A DNA stretch of 64,000 nt from CAZZEX01 sp964653285 (GTDB taxonomy: Bacteria > Chloroflexota > Anaerolineae > B4-G1), in assembly GCA_964653285.1 (NCBI GenBank), contig CAZZEX010000010.1, positions 10,529-74,528 on the forward strand, written 5' to 3'. Below, one piece after another: positions 40,855-51,200 of this stretch. The notes beneath the pieces are model-generated. The model was not told where the DNA came from. It did no database searches and was given only the letters and a program-made list of their open reading frames with translations. The stretch's first letter is position 1, and each line of letters starts with the position of its first letter. The translations under genes and the position numbers were made by a program.

Positions 40855-41346
40855 CTATTGTAAGGGCAGGTCGTCCAGGTCGAGGGTGTTAATGAAGTCA
40901 CGAAAGGCGGACAGTTCTTCGTCACCCGCATCCTCGGTGACGTCCGCTTCGGGGGTGATGCCGGCCTGCACCATGACGTTCTCCTCAACGAAGATAGGAA
41001 CGTTGGCGCGCACCGCCAGAGCGATGGCGTCGGAGGGGCGCGAGTCAATCTCCACCTGCCGCCCATTCAGACTCACACTGATGTGGGCGTAGAAGGTGTC
41101 GTCGCGCAGATCGTTCACGATGATGTGGGAGATCTCACCGCCCATCTCGGTGATGACGTTGTTGAGCAGGTCGTGGGTTAGGGGACGGGCGACCTCGATA
41201 TCTCGCAGCCGGATGGCTATGGCATCGGCCTCATAAGGGCCAATCCAGATGGGCAGGTATCGCTCGGCGTTGGTCTCTTTGAGGATGATCACCCGGTGCT
41301 CTGACATCAGGCTTGCCCGGATGCTATCTATTGTCACTTTGATCAT
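40855..41346 (-). CDS. bifunctional nuclease (BFN/DUF151) domain protein
   Basis: From ATG 41346 (GAGGAGG upstream) the protein is 163 residues. The DUF151 pattern is clear: VIILKETNAERYLPIWIGPYEADAIA (about 20-45), RPLTHDLLNNVI, and SRPSDAIALAVRANVPIFV near 105. An acidic C-terminus follows. Plant and bacterial members have been described as nucleases or stress proteins; the role here is not known. It overlaps the end of the GT-C-like gene by 23 bases. Confidence 0.88.
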   Translation of the reverse strand: MIKVTIDSIRASLMSEHRVIILKETNAERYLPIWIGPYEADAIAIRLRDIEVARPLTHDLLNNVITEMGGEISHIIVNDLRDDTFYAHISVSLNGRQVEIDSRPSDAIALAVRANVPIFVEENVMVQAGITPEADVTEDAGDEELSAFRDFINTLDLDDLPLQ

Positions 41347-44300
41347 CCGTTGCCTCCTCAGTAGAATCTTGTCCAAACCTATTATACCACAGAGGGAAGG
41401 AATGGGGCAAATAGGAATGTGTTCCTATGAGAAGTGTCGTCAGGTGGAGAGCGTCGCTGCTATTGGTGGTAGTGAGCCGCTCACCTGTCGCCAGGTCGTA
41501 GAGGCCGCATAGCAGGGTGTGCTCACCCGGCCGTGTGTCAGCGGGGATGTCCAGAACACGCTCATCTAAGATCACTTCGCCTGGCAACCAGCCCGTCGTG
41601 GGGCGCGTCCAGTTCGCCGGTTCGCCATCCGACTGGGCCACCAGTTTCCCGTCTGGGTCTACCAAATGCAGGAAAACCCGATAACTGGTCGCTGTCTCGG
41701 TTTCGGCCCGCCACGCCAGCGTCACGGTGATGGTCGCTGGAGGCTGGAGGTGGGGGGATGGGGCCTGAATGTTGGCACCCAGCAAGGTAGCCACGTCTCC
41801 CAGAGGTGTGTCGGCTTCCACGTCCAGCGGAGGTGCAGTCCAACACCGCTCCAGGGCGTGGACGTACAGGGAGCCAATGGGCCGAGGGGCTGCCTGGTCA
41901 AGTTGAATCTGCCAGGAGTGCTCGCCGACTGGCGTGTGAGCGGGCAGACGCAGCAGGATCTCGGTCCGCAGCCGGTCGCCCGGCTGCCAACGGGCGGGGG
42001 GATAGTGGCGGGCGACGGGAGCGGTGGTTACGAGGATCTCCTCGCCATCTGCCGTCACCAGGCGCAGCGCGAGTTGCCCGACCCCCCCCGCCCCCCCCTG
42101 CGAGGAGGGGAGTTCTACCCCCCCCGGCCCCTCCTGCGAGGAGGGGAGTTCTATCCCCCCCGCCCCCTCCTGCGAGGAACTTGAGGATTCGTTGGCGACG
42201 GCGTTGGGGTCGGTCACCTGCCACAGCAGCGTGACGCGCGCCGGATCGCCCGGTGCTGCCTCACAGCGGTCGGTGCGGCTACCTAGCAAGCGCAAGCCAC
42301 CCCAGGCGTATGTTTCCGGGGCTGGCTTCATCCCCTCCTCCAGCGGGCGGTCCCCGCGGGCAGGACGGGTGACGACGAGGTGGCCCACCTGATATTCGGC
42401 GATCGTCTGGCCGGTGTCGTGTCGCACCAGGCCGATGTGGAAGGTGTATTCGCCGGGAGGCGTGCCGTCCAGCAGCCGTAAGACGGAGGGGTCCATCACG
42501 TAGCCATCTAGTGGCCAGAAATCGGTGCCCGGTGCGAAGCGCCAGTCGGACGGGCGGGTCGCGTCACCTGCACTCCACACCAGCCCGCTTTTTTCCACCA
42601 GGTCCACCAGGTGAACTGCCACATCGTAGACGACACCGATGGGCCGTAGGGGACGCCAGTATAGGATCAGTGTTATTTCGCCGTCGGCCGGGATGCGCTC
42701 GGCCGATTGTTCGTAGCCTAGCAGGCGCAGTTCGCCTGCCAGGTCCACCGCCTGGGCATGTTGGACGCCGCGCAATCCCTCGGTCCCTAGCGTGGGCCGG
42801 TGCAGCGGCGTGTCCACGACGTCGAAGAACATTTTGACGACGAGCGTCAGGCTGGTCAGCAGCAGGAGCCAGTGCATTGGCAGGGCTTTCGCTGCGGCGC
42901 GTGACGGGGCAGCGCCGTGAACAGGCGGTGTTGGGGCGGCAGCGCCGTAAACAGGCGGTGGTGGGGGTCTCCCTCCCCCCATGGGGGAGGGTCGGGGTGG
43001 GGGCTGCCGGGCTGGTGCAGCCCATACGAGGACAGCGACGAGGGCCAGCGCCCCCAGACCACTCAGCGCCCAGCCGAGGACGCGCGGCGGGGTCGGGCCG
43101 AAGGCCAGGTGCAGGACGTGTTCACCGGCCGGGACGTCGAGCAGCAGCAGGCCGTCTGGATAGCCAGGGCGGCAGGGGAGTGGTTCGCCGTCGAGCGTCG
43201 CCCGCCAGCCGGGGAAGTAGAACTGCCGATAGGTCAGCGTGGCCAGCTTGTCCGCGTGGATGAGGTAGGTTGCGTCGAGCGGGGAGCCGGCCAACTGGCG
43301 TGCAGTCATCCCCTCGGGGGCCACCAGGCGGTCGGGTGATTCGCCTGAGGCCAGCCGGTGGCGTAGATCGGTGGTATCGGGCAGCGTTTCCACCCAGCGG
43401 GGGAGGAACTCGCCCAGGGTGGTCGTGCCGATGAAGAGGGGGGGCTGCTCGAAGGCGACCAGGTGGGCGATGGTCGGCGCTTCGGGAACTGGCTCGCGGG
43501 GCGGGTAGAGCCAGGGGACACCCCCGGTCAGCAGGAGCAGCGTGGCGATGGCCAGGTATGTCAGTGTGTGTGCTCGCATCGCAGGCTGTCGAAGGCTCCT
43601 GGCCCTCGTCCCCGAGGGCGGGTTGGCAAGGCGACTCTTACCTGAGACACTCCCGAGATGGAGGCTAGGAGTAGTGTCGGCGAACGATGCTGCGACCAGG
43701 AGCGCACCGGCCAGTGAGGCCGGCCCCAGGAAGCGCCAGGGAAAGAAGGTCAGGTTGAGCAGCGGGAGAGTGTCCCACACCGGGCGCGAGAGCGGCATAA
43801 CGAGCGTGGTGCAGACGAGGAGGAGCCCCAACCACAGCCCAACCTGCCGTCGCGTGGCGTGGCTCAGCCAGCGCCAGCGCCAGGGGAGGGCGATCGCCGC
43901 CAGCACCAGCGCGACCTGCGGCAGCGAGCGCACGACCGGTGGGTTAACCAGCGCCGGGTCGGCCGGCAGGCGGGGCCAGGCCAGCAAATCGTGCAGCGTC
44001 AGGAAATTGTCGAGGTAACTGTATCCCTGGCTGATGCTGGCGTCACTGCGCACGCATTGGGCTTCGGCCAGCGCGGGCAGCCAGAAGAAGGCGGTGACGA
44101 GGACGCCCAGAGCCAGGCCGGCGAGCGGCTTCCACAGGTGACGCCAGCCCTCGTGCCAACCCAGCCACGTCAGAAAGATGCCTATGGGGATGAGAGACTG
44201 GAAGATGATGCCGACGTGGCTGAGGAAGGCGGCCGCAAAGACCAGCGCGCTCGCCGCCAGCCAGCGGCCGCCGTGAAGGGTGGCCCGTCGCAGGGTCAAG

Positions 44301-44809
44301 AGCAGGAGTGGCAGGAGGGCCAGTGCCTGAGTCTCCGGCAGGCTACCGCGCACGTGGGCGTCGTACAGCAGGTAGGGGCTGTAGATGTAGGCCAGCGCGG
44401 CAACCCAGCCGCCGGGCGGCCCGAACAGATCGCGGGCCAGCAGATAAGCGCACCAGGCCGCCAGCACGAAGTGGCTCAGCACAGTGGCCCGATAGGCGGT
44501 GGTCAGCGGTAGGCCGGTGAGGTGGTAGAGTTCAACCAGGTAGTGCGACAGCGGAGGGAAGAAGTTGAAGACAGGATAGCCGTAGCCGTGTACCAGGTCC
44601 GGGGACCAGCGCGGCCAGAGCAGCCCGGCGCGCACCAGGCGGTCGAGTGCCAGCGTGCGGTACAGGTGGGGCAGTGCGTCGTTGGTGCGTGGCAATCCGG
44701 CTCCGAAGTAGGGCCAGGCGGCGGGCAGGGCGGCCAGGGCTAACCCGATCCCTGTCAGCAGCGTCAGCATCCAATGTCGTTTTGCCCCTGGGGTGCCCCA
44801 GACACTCAT
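41324..44809 (-). CDS. giant PTPS-related/GT-C-like membrane protein, paralog 1
   Basis: An 1161-residue protein. The first 600 residues hold about 12 membrane helices with the GT-C-like loop GAGLPRTNDALPHLYRTLALDR (acidic pair) near 38, then HGYGYPVFNFFPPLSHYLVELYHL. The membrane part is related to the 6-pyruvoyl-tetrahydropterin-synthase-related family, thought to be sugar transferases using polyprenyl-phosphate sugars. The C-terminal half has two or three beta-sandwich modules with LYWRPLRPIGVVYDVAVHLVD, PPGEYTFHIGL and RPTTGWLPGEVI. Proline-rich repeat inserts lie at 42900-43010 and 42081-42180. It shares the cluster with three paralogs and a family 2 transferase. Confidence 0.8.
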   Translation of the reverse strand: MSVWGTPGAKRHWMLTLLTGIGLALAALPAAWPYFGAGLPRTNDALPHLYRTLALDRLVRAGLLWPRWSPDLVHGYGYPVFNFFPPLSHYLVELYHLTGLPLTTAYRATVLSHFVLAAWCAYLLARDLFGPPGGWVAALAYIYSPYLLYDAHVRGSLPETQALALLPLLLLTLRRATLHGGRWLAASALVFAAAFLSHVGIIFQSLIPIGIFLTWLGWHEGWRHLWKPLAGLALGVLVTAFFWLPALAEAQCVRSDASISQGYSYLDNFLTLHDLLAWPRLPADPALVNPPVVRSLPQVALVLAAIALPWRWRWLSHATRRQVGLWLGLLLVCTTLVMPLSRPVWDTLPLLNLTFFPWRFLGPASLAGALLVAASFADTTPSLHLGSVSGKSRLANPPSGTRARSLRQPAMRAHTLTYLAIATLLLLTGGVPWLYPPREPVPEAPTIAHLVAFEQPPLFIGTTTLGEFLPRWVETLPDTTDLRHRLASGESPDRLVAPEGMTARQLAGSPLDATYLIHADKLATLTYRQFYFPGWRATLDGEPLPCRPGYPDGLLLLDVPAGEHVLHLAFGPTPPRVLGWALSGLGALALVAVLVWAAPARQPPPRPSPMGGGRPPPPPVYGAAAPTPPVHGAAPSRAAAKALPMHWLLLLTSLTLVVKMFFDVVDTPLHRPTLGTEGLRGVQHAQAVDLAGELRLLGYEQSAERIPADGEITLILYWRPLRPIGVVYDVAVHLVDLVEKSGLVWSAGDATRPSDWRFAPGTDFWPLDGYVMDPSVLRLLDGTPPGEYTFHIGLVRHDTGQTIAEYQVGHLVVTRPARGDRPLEEGMKPAPETYAWGGLRLLGSRTDRCEAAPGDPARVTLLWQVTDPNAVANESSSSSQEGAGGIELPSSQEGPGGVELPSSQGGAGGVGQLALRLVTADGEEILVTTAPVARHYPPARWQPGDRLRTEILLRLPAHTPVGEHSWQIQLDQAAPRPIGSLYVHALERCWTAPPLDVEADTPLGDVATLLGANIQAPSPHLQPPATITVTLAWRAETETATSYRVFLHLVDPDGKLVAQSDGEPANWTRPTTGWLPGEVILDERVLDIPADTRPGEHTLLCGLYDLATGERLTTTNSSDALHLTTLLIGTHSYLPHSFPLWYNRFGQDSTEEATDDQSDNR
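42081..42180. repeat. 36-bp C-tract/TGCGAGG repeat, three copies in frame
   Basis: Centre words TGCGAGG at 42099, 42135 and 42171, period 36 bases, encoding SSQEGPGGVELP-like units in paralog 1. The same family occurs at 51888, 53600 and 56239. Confidence 0.85.
42900..43010. repeat. 33-bp repeat and GC palindrome in the paralog 1 linker
   Basis: Two copies of a 33-bp unit (GGCAGCGCCGTGAACAGGCG...) are followed by CCTCCCCCCATGGGGGAGG, encoding VYGAAAPTPPVHGAAPSR and PSPMGGGRP. The tract lies in the linker between the membrane part and the last helix. Confidence 0.75.
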
Positions 44810-44831
44810 ACAATCTCGCCTCTGTGGCCAG

Positions 44832-44860
44832 AGTATACTTCAACTGCTCATGGCTGGCAA
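44832..44860 (-). promoter_or_regulatory. promoter of paralog 1
   Basis: On the minus strand TTGCCA (44855-44860), 17 bases and TATACT (44832-44837), just before the ATG at 44809. Confidence 0.6.
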
Positions 44861-44921
44861 GAGAGCAGGCGATGGAACGTCACCAGCAGGCGATTCCATC
44901 GGCGACGCCATCCATCAACTC

Positions 44922-44950
44922 TTGTCACTCTTGCTGCGGTATGCTATACT
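44922..44950 (+). promoter_or_regulatory. promoter of paralog 2
   Basis: TTGTCA (44922-44927), 17 bases and TATACT (44945-44950). It is divergent from 44832-44860, so 44861-44921 is a shared control region. Confidence 0.6.
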
Positions 44951-44984
44951 TCAATGGGGTGATTTAAGAACTCAGAATAGGACG

Positions 44985-45060
44985 CGGATAGTCACGGATC
45001 AGACGGATTTTCACTGATTTTTCTGTGTTTATCCGTGCAATCTGTGTTGATCCGTGTACC
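44985..45060. repeat. GATCCGTG/TGTGTT word repeat in the leader of paralog 2
   Basis: Degenerate words (GTCACGGATC, ATTTTTCTGTG, TTTATCCGTG, CAATCTGTG, TTGATCCGTG) fill the leader. They place an ATG/GTG-like start upstream of the likely real ATG. Confidence 0.6.
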
Positions 45061-45085
45061 ATATCGTAAGTGGAAAAGCCAACAG

Positions 45086-48000
45086 ATGAAAAAAATCCTC
45101 TCGCCTGTTCGTGCTCTTGGCCAATGGGGCATAAACAGGGTGGGGGTGCTACTTGGTCTGGCTGCCCTCGTCGTCGCTCCCGTTTTTCTCAGCGGCCTGC
45201 CGTGCAGCGATGATACCCTGCCTCACTTTTTCCGCGCTGTTCAATTAGACGTCAACGTGCGCAGCGGTGCACCGTTTCTGCAATGGGGTACTGACCTGAT
45301 GCGCGGCTATGGATATCCGATCTTCGCTTTCTACGCCCCGCTGACGTACTGGTTGATCGAGGTTATTCACTGGCTCGGCGCCGATTTTGGCCTTGCGCTT
45401 CAACTGACGTTTTTCTCTGCGATCCTTCTTGCCGGCTGGGGCGCGTACACCTTCGCACGACATTATTTGACTGTGCCTGGCGCTTTCGTCGCCGGCCTGG
45501 CCTATCTTTTCGCGCCCTATCTGCTCTACGATGCCATCCAGCGCGGCGCGCTCCCCGAATCGCTCGCCCTGGCGCTACTGCCGTGGGCCCTCGCCGCCGC
45601 CGCCGATGCGCAAATCAAGCGCACGCCGCGTGCCATCGCGCTCACCGCTGCGGCTTTTTCAATTCTGATCCTGGCCCACAATGTTGTGCCGGTCTTCGGC
45701 CTGGGCATGGCTCTCGCGTTGAGCGTGATCCCAAATGACTCTTTTTCCACACCCGTGCGAGGGTGGTGGCTTCGCGGGTGTGCGGTTGTTCGGGGCATGT
45801 GGCCCACCGTCGCCGCTTTGCTCCTGGCCCTCGGCCTCACTGCCTTCTTCTGGCTGCCCGTCCTGGCCGATCTACAGTATACTCAATCCCGCCGCCCCGA
45901 CCCGCCCTTCCACGATTGGCCGCGCTTTGAGCAGCATATCCTCCCGCTTGCTGCGCTCGTCGAATGGCCGGCCGATCCGGCCGATCCTCACCTGCTCAAC
46001 CCGCCGGTCAGCCGCACGCTGGGGGCCGGCCAGGCGGTTTTTGCTCTCATCGGTTTAGGCCTGCTCCCGCGCTATGGCCTGCCTAAACGGGGCTGGCGGT
46101 TGTTTATCCTGGGTGCAATGACCCTGGGCTGCTTATTCTTCGCCAGCGTGCTTTCGCGGTGGTGGTGGTGGAACCTGGATGCGCTTAATTTCATTCAGCT
46201 CCCCACGCGTTTCCTCGGCCCTGCGAGTCTCGGTCTGGCCGTCCTTTCCGGTCTTGCCGTAGATCAGTTGACCCATATCTCCCGTGTGAAGTTCGGCCAG
46301 AGCATCCTGATTGCCGTCCCGGCGTTGGCAGTCTCAATCTCCGGCTGGCCGTGGTTGTACCCACTCTACTGCCCGGTTCCAGAGCACCCTACGCGAGTTA
46401 CCCTCGCCCATTCCACGGTCTGGAGCCGCTGGTATGCTGAGGCGCAGGGCGAAGTGCTGCCGCGCTGGGTGGATACCTTGCCGCCGCAAGACGCCCTCAT
46501 TTCGCAATATGACGCCCAACAGCCTGTTAATCGGCTTCTTATGCCGGATGGCGTGGAAATGGTCGCATGGGATTCATCGCCGGGGCGCGACTGCTATACC
46601 CTCGTATTGTCAAACCCGGCTACGGTCATTTACCGCACCTTCTATTTCCCTGGTTGGCGCGCTGTGCTCGACGGGGATCCAATCCCCATCCGCGTCGCCC
46701 CCGGCGAAGGCTTGATGGCCTTGGACCTGCCCGCTGGCAGCCATACCGTTGAGATTGCGTTCCAGCGCACCCCAATTCGAAGAATCACCCTCATCGCCAG
46801 CAGCGTTGCTGTGCTCATCGTCCTTCCCCTGTGGGCCATACCTCGTACTACCTCAGCCATCACCACCCATCGCTCCCCCTCTGACCCTCACTTCACCACT
46901 CTTACGCTCATCGTGTTTGTCCTCCTGGCGTGCAAATTCGGCCTCGCAGATCGTATTCCCTCCCCCATCCGCGCCGACCGGTTCAGAGAAGGGCGACTCT
47001 CCGGGCTGAGCACTCCGGCCGCGGTGGACTTCTCGGGCGAGGTCACCTGTCTGGGGTACACCGGGCCGGCGCAGGTCAAGCCGGGCGCGTCCTTCCTGCT
47101 CACCCAATATTGGACAGCCCAACACTCCATCGGCGTGCCTTATTGGTTCGCGGTGCGGGTCGCAGACGAGGCCGGCAATGTGTGGAATCTGCCGCCGCAG
47201 CGGCCCTTTGGGTTTGCGTTCTATCCCGGAACCGATCGGTGGCTTCCGGGCAACTACGCGCGCGACGCCTATCGAATACAATTGCTGCCCGGCACGCCTC
47301 CCGGCGAATATTGGCTGGAGGCCAGTGCGTTCCGCCGTGACGTGGACCTGGCCCTCATCCCTGTTGGCGTACCCACCAGTCTTGACCCCTCCCTGGCCCG
47401 GGTGGGGAAGATCGTCGTGATCCCTGCCACCACGAAACTCGGCCCGCAGGACGCGGCGGTGGATACCTACTCTCCCAGGATACTGTACCCACTGTCCGGC
47501 CTGACTCTGATTGGATGGTCTATACCGGAGGGCACCCTCATATCAGGTGACTTCGCCCACGTTGAGTTGTTGTGGACCACGCCCGCAAATCTGCCCGGGG
47601 CGGATCGCGTGGCTACGCTGGGGCTACTCGACGCCCGGGGCAATACAGTTGCCGGCCATGTTCTCACTATTGGCGGAGCCAGATACCCGACCAGCCAGTG
47701 GGGGCCGGGTGCGGTGGTGCGCGATCAAATCAACTGGCGGATACCGCCAGCACTGGCATCGGGAGCGTACGCCATCACAGCCGGCATAGCCGAGACAGAG
47801 ACCATCTCCCTGGGCTCGCTCACCGTCGTAGCGCCTGCGCGGACCTTCACACCGCCGGCTGTGGCTGTGGAAGTCAATGCTGCCTTCGGGTTTGCCCGGC
47901 TAGATGGGTTCACCCTCTCCAGCGCATCAGCAGCCCCTGGTGAGACGGTCGTCCTTGATTTGTTGTGGCAGGCCGTTGAAGAAACTGAAACGAGTTACCG

Positions 48001-48241
48001 CGTCTTCACCCACGTGCGCGACGCGATTGGGTCTGTCCGTGCCCAATCCGATAGCGTGCCGGCAGAGTGGACGCGCCCGACCACTGGCTGGCTTCCCGGT
48101 GAATTCATCCTCGACCGCCATGCACTCTCCATCCCGTCCGACTTGCCAGCCGGTAAGTATGAGTTGTTTGTGGGACTGTGTGATGCCGCCACCGGCGAAC
48201 GCATCGGTGAAGTCCTGATTGCAGAAATCCAGGTGCGCTAG
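45086..48241 (+). CDS. giant PTPS-related/GT-C-like membrane protein, paralog 2
   Basis: From ATG 45086 the protein is 1051 residues; an upstream in-frame start at 45035 lies in a word repeat. The GT-C-like loop reads FLSGLPCSDDTLPHFFRAVQLD near 39, followed by RGYGYPIFAFYAPLTYWLIEVIHW. Beta-sandwich modules occupy the C-terminal half, with TPPGEYWLEA and the conserved RPTTGWLPGEFILDRHALSI near the end. It is the only one of the four paralogs on the plus strand. It ends 12 bases from the convergent paralog 3 stop. No long repeat insert is seen in its inter-domain linker. Confidence 0.82.
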   Translation: MKKILSPVRALGQWGINRVGVLLGLAALVVAPVFLSGLPCSDDTLPHFFRAVQLDVNVRSGAPFLQWGTDLMRGYGYPIFAFYAPLTYWLIEVIHWLGADFGLALQLTFFSAILLAGWGAYTFARHYLTVPGAFVAGLAYLFAPYLLYDAIQRGALPESLALALLPWALAAAADAQIKRTPRAIALTAAAFSILILAHNVVPVFGLGMALALSVIPNDSFSTPVRGWWLRGCAVVRGMWPTVAALLLALGLTAFFWLPVLADLQYTQSRRPDPPFHDWPRFEQHILPLAALVEWPADPADPHLLNPPVSRTLGAGQAVFALIGLGLLPRYGLPKRGWRLFILGAMTLGCLFFASVLSRWWWWNLDALNFIQLPTRFLGPASLGLAVLSGLAVDQLTHISRVKFGQSILIAVPALAVSISGWPWLYPLYCPVPEHPTRVTLAHSTVWSRWYAEAQGEVLPRWVDTLPPQDALISQYDAQQPVNRLLMPDGVEMVAWDSSPGRDCYTLVLSNPATVIYRTFYFPGWRAVLDGDPIPIRVAPGEGLMALDLPAGSHTVEIAFQRTPIRRITLIASSVAVLIVLPLWAIPRTTSAITTHRSPSDPHFTTLTLIVFVLLACKFGLADRIPSPIRADRFREGRLSGLSTPAAVDFSGEVTCLGYTGPAQVKPGASFLLTQYWTAQHSIGVPYWFAVRVADEAGNVWNLPPQRPFGFAFYPGTDRWLPGNYARDAYRIQLLPGTPPGEYWLEASAFRRDVDLALIPVGVPTSLDPSLARVGKIVVIPATTKLGPQDAAVDTYSPRILYPLSGLTLIGWSIPEGTLISGDFAHVELLWTTPANLPGADRVATLGLLDARGNTVAGHVLTIGGARYPTSQWGPGAVVRDQINWRIPPALASGAYAITAGIAETETISLGSLTVVAPARTFTPPAVAVEVNAAFGFARLDGFTLSSASAAPGETVVLDLLWQAVEETETSYRVFTHVRDAIGSVRAQSDSVPAEWTRPTTGWLPGEFILDRHALSIPSDLPAGKYELFVGLCDAATGERIGEVLIAEIQVR

Positions 48242-48253
48242 GAAATGGTTGAG

Positions 48254-51200
48254 TTATGGGCTCTGCACGGTGATAGTGGGGAGGGGAATGGCGTCGCTGC
48301 CATCCGGATCGGTGAGACGAACGCCAGCAGGGTCGTAGAGGCCTGCCGAGAGAGCATAAGGGCCAGGCGGGGCGTCGGTCGGCAGGGTGAGCACACGCGC
48401 GTCGGTGATGTACTCGCCTGGCAGCCAGCCGGTGGTGGGACGGGTCCACTCGGCCGGGACACCGTCGGACTGGGCGACGAGCGTGCCATCGGGGGCCAGG
48501 AGGTGGAGGAAGACGTGGTAAGAGGTGTGCGTCTCTGCCTCCGCGCGCCAGACGAGGGTGACGGTAAGAGGGACTCCCGGTTTCAGGTTCCCGGTTTCAG
48601 GTTCCAGGGTCGTTCCCACGAGGGTGATCACGTCGCCCAGGAGGGCGTCTGTCTCCACGTCCACGGGTGGGGGGGTGAAGGTGTGGGGAGGGGCGGTGAC
48701 GTGGATGGTGGACGGCAGGTCAGTGGATTGGCCAATTGGCAGGAGGGTGAGGCGCCAGGTATAGTCGCCATCGTCCAGGCTGGCGGGGAGGTGGAGCATG
48801 TGCTGGCCGCGCCAGAGGTCGCCCGTCTGCCAGGTAGAGGTGGGATGGGAGGGGATGGTGGGCGGCAGGTCGAAGGTGGCGACGGGGAAGCCGCTGGCGG
48901 CGAGGATCACGAGGCGGGCAGTCAGGTCTGCTACCTTTCCAGGGGGTTCGGCGGCGAGCCAGAATAAGGTGATCAGGAAGGGGTCGCCTGGGGCAGCCTC
49001 GCTGCGGTCCAGGCTGACGCCCACCAGTGTCAGCGGTCCCAGGCCAGCGTTGGTCCGATGCTGCATCGCCACCTCGTCCGGGTCGGGGCTGCGCCGGGGG
49101 CGGGTCACCGTGACCTGTCCCAGCGAAAGCGTTGGGGGCCCAGGCTGACCTCCCGCCTCCAGAACGCGCATTGGTATCAACGTCTCCCGCTCAAATAGGG
49201 TCAGGCTCAGATCGTAGGTGCCAGGCGGGGTGCCTGGAAGCGTTTCGACGTAGTGGCTGTCCTGGACGTAGGTACCGACGGGCCAGGCCAGCGTCGCTGG
49301 CGGCTCCCGGAAGTTGCGTGGCGGCAGGGTGCCTTTGGGGCTCCAGCGCAGTCCGTCTGGCCCGAGTAGGGCCAGGGCGCGCTGATAGCGGCCCGGCGGT
49401 GGCTCCCGCGCCGTCCAGAACAGGTCGAGACGGAGACGGTCGCCGGAAGGGAGCGTGGTCCGCTCCTGGTTGAAGCCGAGCAGCGTCAGTCCACCCTCGA
49501 AGGGGACGTTGGTCGCCACGTCCAGATGGGGCAGGGTGCCATCTTGTTGCAGGCCCGGCTGGCGCAGGGGGGTGTCCACTTGCTGGAGCAGGGCGACGGC
49601 GCCTAAGAGCGCCAGGCCCCATCCGGCCCAGGCCGGGGAAAGTCTCTCGAGTGAGCGCCGCCGTGAATGGGCGGCGCTGGGCTGCCAGCACCGGCTCTTC
49701 AGGCCGGTGCTGTTTCTACCTGACCACAGGAGCAGGCCAATCGTCAGCGCCAGGCAGGCCAGGGAGACGTAATCGGCGGCGCGTCGCGGCGCTGTTTCAC
49801 CGAAGCGGATGGACACGCCATGGCGTCCTTCTGGCACAGGGAAGGTGATGCGGCCGTAGGGCACGTCGGGGGTGATGGGGACGGCAGTGCCGTCTATTGT
49901 GACCCGCCAGCCGGGATAGTCGAAGCCGTTGTAGACAGCGGTGAACGGCTGTGACGCGGTGATAGTCAGTTCCGCCCCAATGGGGAGCACGTTCTGCTGG
50001 GCGACAGTGGTGCCAGGAGGGAGGCTGGAGGGGTCCAGCACCGTCGTCGCCACTTCTTCAGGAACTGCGTCCACGGCGCGAGGGAGGTATTCCCCCTTGG
50101 CCGTCGTGCCGACGGTGTGTGTGTCGCGCTCGAATTGGGTGATGTTGGCGACGGTGGGTGCTTCCATTCCCGGACAGTGGCGGGGGTCGAGCCAGAAGAG
50201 AACACCGCCGACCAGGAGGGCGATGGCTCCAGCCACGAGGAGCGACCCGCGCCAGTCGGCGGGAGGCAGTTCCGCCGCTGCAGCGACCAGCATGGCCAGG
50301 CAGAGGGCGGCCGGCCCCAGCAACCGCCAGGGGAACTGGATGTATTCGAGGAGCGGCACGCTGTCCCAGACGAATTGACTGCTGGCCGTGGTCAGCCAGG
50401 CGTAGGCGACGAGTGCGGCGGCGAAAAAGGCGATTTGCACGCGCCGGGGCCGGTCGTGGAAGCGCCAGAGACCGGCGAGCGCTGGCAGGCCCAGCAGGAC
50501 GGGTATCAATCCCAGCCCGCGGGGCGGCGAGGGGTTCAGCAGGTCAGGATGGATCGCGCGCGGCGCAGCGAGCAATTCTCGCAGGTCAATGAAGTTGTTC
50601 CAGTAGACGAAGATGGGGGGGACGAGCAGGCGATCGCTGTGGACTTGTGCTCGTTCGATCAGCGCGGGCAGCCAGAAAAAAGCAGCCAACCCCAGCCCCA
50701 GGAGGAGGGCTGTGCCCGTGATTGCCAATCGGTGACGGCGCGACGGTGCGGGAGGAAGAGTGAGTGCGGTCACCAGGCCGTAGGCGGCCAGGAGCGGGCT
50801 GAAGATGAGGGCGAAGGCGTTGTGGGTCAGCAAGACGGCGGCGTAGGCGAGGGCAACGCCGGCCAGATAGCGCCGGTCCCCTTGCCGGGCCAGCCGTCCC
50901 ATGGCCCATAGCGCCAGCGGGAGGGAAGCCCAGGCCAGCGTTTCGGCCAGATTGGCCCGAAAAAGGGCATCATAGGCCAGGTAGGGGGCGTAGGCGTAGG
51001 CCACGGCCGCAACGAGCGAACTACGGGGGGAGAAGTGATCCCGCGCCAGCAGGTAGGCGGCCAGGCCAGCCGCGATGGGCGCCAGGGCGAAGGTGGCGAT
51101 CAGCGCGGGCTGGAGGCCGAGTCCTACCAGACTGAGGGCCTCGGAGGCGTAGTAGGAAAGCGGCGCGTAGAAGTTGAAGAATGGGTACCCGTAGCCCAGG